Assembly: GCF_027942865.1 (NCBI RefSeq)
Contig: NC_134510.1
Span: 26,405,209-26,469,208, forward strand
Reading direction: 5' to 3'
Source: Odontesthes bonariensis
Lineage: Eukaryota; Chordata; Actinopteri; Atheriniformes; Atherinopsidae
Length of the DNA stretch: 64,000 nt
A program made the translations under genes and the position numbers. This document shows, piece after piece, positions 37,860 to 48,084 of the stretch (positions are counted from its first letter, which is position 1; each line of letters opens with the position of its first letter). Below the pieces are notes generated by a model, which was given only the letters and a program-made list of their open reading frames with translations, was not told where the DNA came from and ran no database searches.

Positions 37860-38282
37860 TTCAATGTTTGTGCCGGCCGGCCACGTGTTTATTTTCTTCT
37901 GCAAAAGAGGTCAGTCCTCACCAGTCAGCGTTCATGGTGAGAAGAGACCCAGCACAAAGGAAATCAGAAGCATTTATACAGAAAGAGGAAGGGTTTGATT
38001 CTTTCAGGTGTGTATTCTTTAACTGTCTCCTTGCCACACCCCCTGGGGGAAAGTCTCGCACTTTGGGGAAGGGTGTAGAATCTGGTAACAATGGTCATTC
38101 AAATGATTATTTTCTATGTGTTAATCAAGAGACGAATAGTCTACAGACATTGGATTTACAACAAGGTGTCATCTAAGAGACAAAAGGTTAGCAGACATCG
38201 AATTTACCATAACACAACTAATAGTGAGCAATCTGATCGTGTTTTGCTCTAAGACTCCAAGTGTTGCCAGATATGTTAAGTT
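37860..38282. repeat. Unclassified, possibly LTR-derived sequence abutting the broken c1r copy
   Basis: This block replaces the normal 3' end of the decayed c1r copy: homology to the intact copies stops abruptly at about 38283. Its composition ('gccggccggccacgtg', 'caccccctgggggaaagtct') differs from the AT-rich surroundings and suggests a retroelement end. I could not define termini. Confidence 0.3.
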
Positions 38283-38617
38283 CCAGTCCAGGTAGTTAGC
38301 GACTTTGGTATAGACTCCATATGTTCCCTTCTTTCCACACACTTCACCCCAGCTGACAATCCCAGCTGCCCAGAATTGTCCATCTTCAGTCAGGGTGAAG
38401 GGACCTCCACTGTCCCCCTGGCAGGAGTCCTTCCCGCCTTCAGGGATTCCAGCACAGAACATGTTGTTTGTCAGGTTTGGTAAGTTCCTTTTCAAAGCGT
38501 ATAAATTGCTGCATGTCTCCTGTTCCACCACCTCCAGAATTTCTGGAGCTGAACATTCATCTATGTCTAAACGATAATAATAACACTGAGTTAGTGGGAG
38601 ATAGGTCAGTTATGGAT

Positions 38618-39150
38618 GTCAACTTGTCGAGCAGTCCGGAAGCAAAAAACCAAGGAATACTCCTTTAAGTGGTGCAGGTGTGTTTAATGAAACACGTGCA
38701 AAATCCAAACTCTTCACAATAGCAATTCTCATCAGTCTCAATCCAAATCTCCAACACTCTACCCCCAACAAAACATTTTGTCTCCCATTTAAAACCCTAC
38801 CCTTAGTCACATGACTAATTAGACCAAACCATTAACAGGTAGGTTCAAATTTCTACATAATTACCAATAAATCATAAATATGTACATACATCCATAATTT
38901 CAATATATCCACAAAATAATCCCCTATTTACAAACTCCTAAACCATTACTTAACACCCAAACATATATACATGAATAAACATATTTACACACTCCCCTAC
39001 TCCCCCCTCCTACTTGCTACTGAATCATATTTAAGGGGTCATGCCCCCGGGGACCTCTTTTGATGCAACCCCCCCGGGAGGACAGAGCAGCCGGTTGAGG
39101 TAAGGTTCACCTTTGTTTTTCCCAATCATATCCCACTCGTGTAGTGAGCC
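38618..39150. other. Non-c1r filler inside the decayed copy, left of the hAT element
   Basis: The homology to intact c1r units stops at about 38617. The following half kilobase is AT/C-rich and then GC-rich (near 39035-39085). It matches no part of the other units and no repeat that I recognise. It ends in the left target duplication of the hAT element. Confidence 0.4.
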
Positions 39151-40379
39151 TAGTGATGGCAAAATGAGGCTTTTCAGCCCAAAGGTTCGGCAAAAGGTTC
39201 ATTACCCGAAGCCTCATTGAAACGGTCTCTCTAGTGACACCTGCTGTGCAAAAGGAATATATGACAGACTAAATTAACCCTGAGTTAGAGCATCCTGCAA
39301 TATAAAATAAACAATTGTTGTCACTGTGTTTCAATGAAAATAAATGTGTGAAAACTGCATATATGGAAGTATTATTGAGTGCTATGGTGTTGATCACTCA
39401 AATGAAATATATCAATGATGTACACTGACTACAGTGCTTATGGAACTGGGAGTATGAAAGTGCTTATGGGACCGGGAGTCAGGAATAAACTGTAACAGAG
39501 CAGTATGGGCAACAAGACAAATATAAGTTATTGGTTTTTATTTTAAAAAATGTGTGTCAATAACGTTGCGGTTTAATATGCCCAGAAGAAAAAAAAAAGA
39601 GCGACAACAACTACCGATAACTGTTCTTCTCTCGAAAAAACACACACCTGCACCGCGGGCTTTTGAAGAAAAAAACCGCTACAGAGCGGAGTCAGGATGC
39701 AGCGGCTCAGTCAGAAGAGCAGTGAAATACACGTGAGTCACTATTTGTACCACTGTAATTTGTATTTTTTTTCATAATAATTTTTCATTTTCTCCCGTTC
39801 TAATCCAATGACTCGGGTCGCGGAGGGGCGGTGCTGATCTCCGCAATTTGAAGCCTTCAGTTCGTATTGATGATTAAAATTATTATTTTACAGTAGGCCT
39901 ACAGTAGTTATTTGTAAAAAAAAAATAAAGGTTACTACTTCACGGATTTCGCCTATCACGGGTTCTTTTTGGAACGTAACCCCCGCGAAAAACGAGGGTT
40001 CATATTACTATTCTAACACTATTCTAACCTAATTACAATATATTCTAATGCAGTATAATAATAATAATAATAGATGATATGACTGATATAATAACTGAAC
40101 TTAACCACTAACTCTGATACAACCAACGCACACTCTACCTCTCACCAATACCAAACGCCAACTCAAAACCCTCGAAGTGCCGCAAGGTTCAAACCCTTTT
40201 TATGCGATAGTTACGCTCAAAATGAATCAGTGACGTGTACACTGAATCCGAGGCCTCGTTTGTCATCAGTCACGTGATTTTTATGGAAACAATACAAGCC
40301 TCGAACCAACGCTTCATCTGGCTCGCCCCTTTTTGCTCGACACATGCTCCGAGGCCTCGCTTCAAACGCCACATCACTA
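39151..40379. mobile_element. hAT-type non-autonomous transposon, 1229 bp
   Basis: A perfect 8-bp target duplication AGTGAGCC flanks the element (39143-39150 and 40380-40387), the size used by hAT transposases. The ends are short inverted repeats: TAGTGATGGC at left and TAGTGATGTGGC read inward from the right. Subterminal GAGGCCTCG motifs occur at the right end. No long transposase frame is present. It sits inside the decayed c1r copy. Confidence 0.85.
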
Positions 40380-40532
40380 AGTGAGCCTGTTTGTGTGGTT
40401 CTGTGTGTGCAGGTGATAAACAAGCGGACAACGACACAGACCAGCAAGCGTCCCGTGCACAGCGTCTCTGGCACCGCCTAAAACACACCTGAATCCACTG
40501 CCTCAATAAATGTCTTTTCCTGAGAGCTTTCC

Positions 40533-40754
40533 TGAACAGAGCTGTTCTCCAAGTTTCAGCTTAATAATTATTAGTGCTGCTTTGGTTATTTGCCCCCCCC
40601 CCCCCCCCCCGGGGGGGGCCACAGAACTTCCCGAGCAACTTTTCATCATGAAGAACCTAAAAGATTAACAGATCACACTGTTACTGAAGGGGGGGGAATA
40701 ACCAAAGCAGCACTAATAATTATTAAGCTGAAACTTGGAGAACAGCTCTGGTTC
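40533..40754. repeat. Fold-back (inverted duplication) in decayed c1r copy
   Basis: About 57 bp at 40533-40590 is repeated inverted at 40697-40754 with essentially one base difference. The right arm is the genuine c1r intron 2 sequence, also present in the intact copies near 46420 and 52820. The 106-bp loop starts with a run of about 20 C followed by 8 G, then 40 bp of the CUB1 second exon. Confidence 0.9.
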
Positions 40755-42294
40755 ATTGTTCTTTAAACACTCTATATGTGTTTAAGAAATGGCTCTGACT
40801 GTCAGTGAGTCGTGATAGCAGCCTCCAGAAGACTCTATGTCCAGGTGAGTGAAGGTCAGTCGCATCTGGAAGCCCTCTGGCACACTGAGGTCCCACTGCT
40901 TCAGCAGGTTTGGGGGATACGGCTGAGGATAGTTGGGGGACAGGACCTCCCCATGCGTAGGAGGGTCTGAATCAGGCAGCGGGACGCTTTCACAGAACAG
41001 CACATAAAGAGACCTGAAAAGGGGCATGACAAGAGAAAGTTCAGTCTGTTTATCAGTCTGTGGTCATGTGAGCTGCTGGTCCAAAGTTGATGCAAACAGG
41101 AGAAAACAAACACAGTGACAAAATCTGTGGAAGCTACTTAACACCACTGATACATTATATACAGCATGCTGATGAAACTGTGCTCACTTATGGTACTGTA
41201 TAGATCATCAATATAATAACACTACATGCCAAGAGACTTCAGGTGATAGTAGGTACCTTCTGATGATTTTAGAGTCATGGAAAAAAAAAAAAAAACATAA
41301 AAAACTTTCACAAAGAAATGGGTTGTAAATATGAAGTAAACTTACCAGCTGATGAATGAGATCCACCCCATCCCGGGAATAAACATATCTATGAGCGAAC
41401 TGATCAGCCAGTGTCAGAGCCAATGTCTCACATACGAGTGAAACATTAATGTCAAAAAGGCTGCCGTTTCCAGCGTTTAGCAACTCGTTGCGTTAATGCC
41501 AGGAATATGTCTTGTTTGTCTTGGCAAAATCAAGTGCTTGCTTTGCTTTGATTTGCCGAGAAACAGAAGAATTAAACAGATTTTGTTATCTTTACACCTA
41601 AAAAACAAGTGAAATCACAATACTTTTGAGATTTTTTTTATATACAAGTCTGCTTTTGTTTTTAAACAATTTTTTACTTGTGTGGCCCATTGACCTACTT
41701 CCTCCATGCTACCACTAGAGGGGGCTGCTTATGTGTATTCAGTGCAGAGGATTATTGCTTGAGGACAGACAAATGCGGTCTCAAAATATTTGGGTGTTAC
41801 AGGAACTGATTGCTGGATTGAGAAAATAAATCAAGCCGTGGTGAGAAGTTTGCCATCTCTGATTCAGTTCTATGTACACCTCAGTAAAACTTTGAAGTGT
41901 TTGCACACTTGCTTGGCTCAACAATTTAACAAATTCGAACCTTTGAAAGTAATATTTACTAGTTTTGAGCAGTTCTAATAGGTTGTTCCCATTTATATTC
42001 TGATAACTACTAATTGATTACTTGGTTTGTGAAGAAAATTTGAAAACATGGTGGTTCTCAGTTAAAAGAGTTGTATAGACTGTCTATGTTGTGACCTTTA
42101 AGCATTTATTAACAGTGGATGAATGAAATAGCAATTTCGTTCGAAACTCTGAATGGTGTCTTAAACATCATTATTCTATTTTTGTGAAGGTGCATTTATA
42201 GCCAAGTTGAATCAGAATTTATCGAAGATTTCTTTGTTTTTACTTTTATCTTACAAACATCTTCACATCATGTTGTGCTCAGTTACTGTAACTT

Positions 42295-45200
42295 TCAGTT
42301 CTCTTGCATGGTCTTGTTGATCCAGTCCAGGTAGTTAGCGACTTTGGTATAGACTCCATATGTTCCCTTCTTTCCACACACTTCACCCCAGCTGACAATC
42401 CCAGCTGCCCAGAATTGTCCATCTTCAGTCAGGGTGAAGGGGCCTCCACTGTCACCCTGGCAAGAGTCCTTCCCGCCTTCAGGGATTCCAGCACAGAACA
42501 TGTTGTTTGTCAGGTTTGGTAAGTTCCTTTTCTTCTTCAGCAAAACGATTGAATTGCTGCATGTCTCCTGTTCCACCACTGGAAGTTGCACATACTTTAG
42601 CTTATTTGTTAGAACCTGGGATTTCCCCTGATCTGTGACACCAAAGCCTGACACCAGTCTGAAAGAATGAACAGAAACAATTACAAGAAACTATTTTAGA
42701 AGGAAAACCATTTTCCCTGTAAAAGTTAGTATTCACAAACTGAGACAAAATAACAAACAAAAAAGTTCTAATTCAAAGAAAAAAACATTCACAAAACAAA
42801 AACACCCTGTGTCCGTTTGTAAAGTGTGCAAAGTTTGTAAATCTATCATTTCCCAAAAAAAAGAAGCACAATCATAAAGAACTCTCTGAAAAAGTAATCC
42901 AGTTTGCTCTCTAGAAGTTGGATAATATCCATTAATTCGAGAGAAAACAACACAAAAACATTTCAATGCTAAAAATGAGTGAAAAACTGACTTGACTTTA
43001 TCATGAAATTATCTCACAGATGTTCCCTCACCCCATCATGCCTGTGACATATGCGGCATCATCTGCTGGCAAACATACTGGCATTACAGATGCACTGAAT
43101 GTGATCGGGTCTTGCAGTTTGATCAGGGCAATATCATCATTATAGTCTAAACCATGAGGGTTGTTGTATCCAGGGTGAACATGGACTGTAGATGCATTCA
43201 CACGAGAATCCAACAGTCTGTGAACATCTGTATCTCCCATTGATATCTGCAAATCAACAGCATGAAAATAATTAAATGTCAGTGCAAAAACATGGAAGTC
43301 GTGGACAAGCAGAGAACACCTACAGTGTAGTACTTACAAATAGAGATTTGTGTGATGCTTTTACTCCTTCTTGTACTACAACATGAGCTGCAGTTAAAAT
43401 CCATTGGTCTGCTATGACCACGCCTCCTCCTCTCCCTCCATTTACAGTCACCAGCACTTGCCAAGGAATGGTATGTTGTGGAGCTTCACTGCCTCCAATG
43501 ATCCTCTGATAGGCCGAAATGTATTGTGTTGGCCGACCACAAACTGCATGGTTATAAACAAATGCATATCAAGTGTCACACAAATACAGACTTAATCTTC
43601 TAAGTAAACAATTATTATGAGCAGATCGGGATGTCGCAAAAAACGTAAACTGGTAACATTTTTATCTGTCGGCCAATCACTGGGAACACCAAGGAAATGT
43701 CACATCAAGAACAATATTCACTGTTTTCTTTTTATTTTCAGTGCAGCTGTCCTGAATGTTAAATAAATGCCCAATAAAAGCAGGATTATTAGGCTAAGCC
43801 TGCTTGCTGGTGGTTGGGTATTTCACGTTAAGGATCTCTCACATCCAGTCTGTCACTGATGAACAGCTGCTGCTGCTGGACTGGTTCACTGCATTCAAAT
43901 CATGCTTCTGGGTCACAACCCCCACTGGAGGACCCTGCAAACCCACACTAATTCCAAACCAATGTGCACACTTTGTGCAGCTAGCTCCGATGGCTCGATG
44001 TACTTGACACAGAGTGCGGTGGTTTCAGCTTTCTTCCATCTTCTCATTGAAGCACAGAGCGTTCAGAGTCAGATGCCCACACAGTTCCATTTATTGTTTT
44101 AATAATCTGACTCCAAAGACTTACTATTGTGGTTGATCAGAAGCGATGAGGTAAATTCCACTTAGAATAATCATCATGCCATGCTAAAAAACCTACTGGA
44201 TAAGTTCCCTTACCTTGACAGCAGGTATGCAGGACTAAAAGTAATACCTGGTAGGCATATTGGGCTGACAATAACATCATGGTTGGACCTCCACTTTCTG
44301 TCTGCTTCGCATGTGAAACTAACTGAAGAAGATATGAAACAGGACAAAAGATAGAGAGTAAGACTTTTATCTTTCGTTAAAGGTAGGATTTGCAACAAAC
44401 AAAAAATTTGTTTGCAGAGTCTTAATTCCTTTTTTTTACTCATTCAGTAAAATAATGGTTAAATGAAAAATAATGCCATCTGGTGATGAATAAACAACGC
44501 TGATAAAAAAAATTATGCTGTCCAAAGTTGCGAGAGTTAAAACCAATGTTGAAATGGTAGGAAAAATCTCAAACTGTATGTTAAAACTGTAAGATAGTGT
44601 ATGCTAACATCTTACCATTTACACGACCAAGTAGAGAGTAAAATGGTTCATTGCAGTGATACTGAACAACAGAAAGATACTGATTCTGAAAACCAGACAG
44701 GAAAGTCACTCCTCCATTCAGCAGAGGTTCAGGTTCTCCACAATCAATTACTGTGGAAGAGCAGGGTAAATATAAATATCTTACCATACACATGTGGAAC
44801 ACATCAAATTGAGTGCGTTCAGTGCTTGAATGTTACAATGCTCGTAATGTCTTGGTCTGAGGGTAAACGTACTTTGGCATTCTGGCAGAGGGAGGTGCCA
44901 CTGTCCATTGCTTTGGCACACAGTAGAGAAACTCTTGATCTCCTGACCCTTCTGACAGAAAGAAGAGAAGTGTGAATGTAATGCCAAAACACTAATACAT
45001 GAGACATGCTAACCGGTGTTACTCATTGTGAAATAAAGAATTGTATCTAACCATCATCAGCTTGTATCCTTGGTCACAGCGTACAAAGATGTGATCTCTG
45101 TAGAAATATTCAGTCAAGGAGGGAGTGACTCTGCCTTTAACCACATTACCAGGAACAGGGCACTTCACCCCTGGATGAAACAAGAAAACAAGCGTCATCT

Positions 45201-47107
45201 GCTGCATATTACACATTCACTCTCAGTTTAATTTCCCATTGGCTTAAAATTTCACTCTCTCACTGTATGTGCTGTAGTCCAGGCTCCAGCCTGTGCTCAG
45301 TCCTTTATCATCGATTTCATAGTCCAGCCTGACAGTGTTTGAGTTTGTGACTATCAATCCTGGGCTCGTTCTACCGCATAGCTTCTTGGGCTTCTGGTCT
45401 GGGACAGTCACCTTTAGAAAAGAGTTGTGCACAGTTTATTTACTGCTCAATGATGCACACATTAGAGCTCTGTTCCTTTCCATTCATTTCAACACAAACA
45501 GATAGAGCTGCTTTCAATTACCTCCAACCAGTGATAGAGGCAGTTTGGGCCTTCCTCTGTGTCCATACTCTCGATGTGGAAGTTGTCAGAGAAGTTAAGA
45601 GAGACTGTGAAGCCAGATTCTACAGAAATTATATATTGACAGGACAGAGCATGAGGTGGGGGGTTCGGGTAGCCTGGACTGAACAGATGTCCCTCTGGCT
45701 CATCAAATATGCCACCCCCACAGGACACTGGACAAGAAGAGAAGAGAAACTCATTTAGTCACTCAACATTATGTCATCAAAAGTATTTCAAATCAAATTT
45801 CATAAATGTTTCAGACAGACTCTTCCAGAGGGGTGCAACAAAGTTATGAGGAGCTGATGGTAGTTGGACTCAGCATGACCCCATGATCACTGGAAGCATG
45901 TATCTGCACCAGACTCACAGTCGCAGGTGCGCTGGTCTGAGCGGAGCTCGTAGCCATGGTGACAGGCACAGAGGTATGAGCCAAGTGTATTGAGGCAGAT
46001 CTGAGAGCAGAGTGGTCCGGAGCCATCTTCAGTTTCTGGAGCTGAACATTCATCTATGTCTAAACGATAATTATAACACTGAGTTAGTGGGAGATAGGTC
46101 AGTTATGGATGATGGAAGCGACAGAAAAGCTGACAGAGGAAGAGCCACCTATTGCCTGGTACTGAGCATAGAAGCCCACATTCTGGTGGTGCTCTGGGTT
46201 GCTGTCATCTGATTGGAATATAAGGGTGAGTCTGTTGCCTGGAGACAAGATGGGCTGGTAGCCTGGGTGATGCCCATCAGCAGAGTTTTCATTGCCACAG
46301 AACTTCCCGAGCAACTTTTCATCATGAAGAACCTAAAAGATTAACAGATCACACAAATGTATATGAAATTACCATGAAAAACTCAAATTAAGAATAATTT
46401 ACATATTTGTTTGGGGGGGAAATAACCAAAGCAGCACTAATAATTATTAAGCTGAAACTTGGAGAACAGCTCTGGTTCATTGTTCTTTAAACACTCTATA
46501 TGTGTTTAAGAAATGGCTCTGACTGTCAGTGAGTCGTGATAGCAGCCTCCAGAAGACTCTATGTCCAGGTGAGTGAAGGTCAGTCGCATCTGGAAGCCCT
46601 CTGGCACACTGAGGTCCCACTGCTTCAGCAGGTTTGGGGGATACGGCTGAGGATAGTTGGGGGACAGGACCTCCCCATGCGTAGGAGGGTCTGAATCAGG
46701 CAGCGGGACGCTTTCACAGAACAGCACATAAAGAGACCTGAAAAGGGGCATGACAAGAGAAAGTTCAGTCTGTTTATCAGTCTGTGGTCATGTGAGCTGC
46801 TGGTCCAAAGTTGACGCAAACAGGACAAAACAAACACAGTGACAAAATCAGCACAACTGTGGAAGCTACTTAACACCACTGATACATTATATACAGCGTT
46901 CTGATGAAACTGTGCTCACTTATGGACGGTACTGTATAGATCATCAATATAACAACACTACATGAGAAGAGACGGTGATAGCAGGTACCTTCTGATAATT
47001 TTAGAGTTATGGAAAAAGAAGAAAAAAAACATATAAAAAACTTTCACAAAGAAATGGGTTGTAAATATGAAGTAAACTTACCAGCTGATGAACGAGATCC
47101 ACCCCAT
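42295..47107 (-). CDS. c1r: Complement C1r-like protease, copy 2
   Basis: C1r is the serine protease of the classical complement C1 complex; it self-activates and cleaves C1s. Thirteen exons: 47082-47107, 46524-46737, 46149-46332, 45919-46059, 45522-45727, 45264-45411, 45052-45170, 44873-44951, 44616-44750, 44248-44322, 43338-43543, 43032-43246, 42295-42658; phases close to 703 aa (human C1r 705). Order: signal peptide ([16 protein letters not shown]), CUB1, calcium-binding EGF ([21 protein letters not shown] with the Asn-hydroxylation consensus), CUB2, two CCP modules, protease. Activation site is QR-IIGG. The triad is visible: [27 protein letters not shown] (Ser codon AGT). GMMGLVSGFGV matches human C1r GLMGYVSGFGV, which separates it from C1s. 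It has a three-residue insertion (LLKKKRN versus ALKRN) relative to copy 3. A polyadenylation signal lies at 42105-42110. Confidence 0.92.
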
Positions 47108-47370
47108 CCCGGGATTTAACATATCTATGAGCAAACTGATCAGCCAGTGTCAGAGCCAATGTCTCACATACGAGTGAAACATTAATGTCAAAAAGGCTGC
47201 TGTTTCCAGTGTTTAGCAACTCGTTGCGTTAATGCCAGGAATATGTCTTGTTTGCCTTGGCAAAATCAAGTGCTTGCTTTGCTTTGATTTGCCGAGAAAC
47301 AGAAGAATTAAACAGATTTTGTTATCTTTACACCTAAAAAACAAGTGAAATCACAATACTTTTGAGATTA

Positions 47371-47425
47371 TATATATATATATATATATATACATATATA
47401 TACATATATGTATAAATATATATAA
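47371..47425. repeat. (TA)n microsatellite in copy 2 5' flank
   Basis: A TA/TATACA run interrupts the 5'-flanking sequence that is shared by the c1r copies. At the same place copy 1 has a T-run and copy 3 carries a LINE plus TA repeat. Confidence 0.9.
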
Positions 47426-48084
47426 AGTCTGCTTTTGTTTTTAAACAACTTTTTACTTGTGTGGCCCATTGACCTACTTCCTCCATGCTACCACTAGAGG
47501 GGGCTGCTTATGTGTCTGTAGTGTATTCAGTGCAGAGGATTATTGCTTGAGGACAGACAAATGCGGTCTCAAAATATTTGGGTGTTACAGGAACTAATTG
47601 CTGGATTGAGAAAATAAATCAAGCCGTGGTGAGAAGTTTGCCATTCCTGATTTAGTTCTGTGTACACCTCAGTAAAACTTTGAAGTGTTTGCACACTTGC
47701 TTGGCTCAACAATTTAACAAATTTCAGCATTTGAAAGTAATATTTACCAGTTTTGAGCAGTCCTTGTAGAGGTTGTTCCCATTTATATTCTGATAACTAC
47801 TAATTGATTACTTGGTTTGTGAAGAAAATTTGAAAATATGGTGGTTCTCAGTTAAAAGAGTTGTATAGACTGTTTATTTTGTGACCTTTAGGCATTTATT
47901 AACAGTGGATGAATGAAATAGCAATTTTGTTCGAAACTCTGAATGGTGTCTTAAACATCATTATTCTATTTTTGTGAAGGTGCATTTATAGCCAAGTTGA
48001 ATCAGAATTTATCGAAGATTTCTTTGTTTTTACTTTTATCTTACAAACATCTTCACATCATGTTGTGCTCAGTTACTGTAACTT

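Larger units (their letters stand above)
38283..41371 (-). pseudogene. c1r: Decayed c1r copy 1
   Basis: The 5' part keeps signal exon 41346-41371 (start codon 41369-41371), CUB1 first exon 40800-41013, and only the first ~40 bp of the next exon (about 40617-40656) before poly-G/poly-C. The 3' part (38283-38533) is an incomplete last protease exon with the Ser region ([12 protein letters not shown]). It is fused at about 38534 to the start of the EGF exon and its intron (to 38617). Everything between (rest of CUB1, CUB2, both CCPs, two protease exons) is gone. A hAT element (39151-40379) and a fold-back (40533-40754) fill the gap. The last codons are also replaced: after NYLDW the frame runs into foreign sequence. 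It cannot encode a C1r protein. Confidence 0.85.

Noticed and set aside
38395-38668. Plus-strand frames recurring opposite the last c1r exon in each copy ([20 protein letters not shown]).
   Set aside because: They are antisense shadows of the [11 protein letters not shown]-coding exon and lack splice or start context.
47089-47219. Open frame (DINVSLVCETLALTLADQFA...) repeated upstream of all three c1r copies, initially read as a separate conserved exon.
   Set aside because: The downstream donor joins the CUB1 exon in a different frame, in which the exon's own ATG gives MGWISFISW, a proper signal peptide. The longer frame is 5' UTR and is conserved only because the units are recent duplicates.
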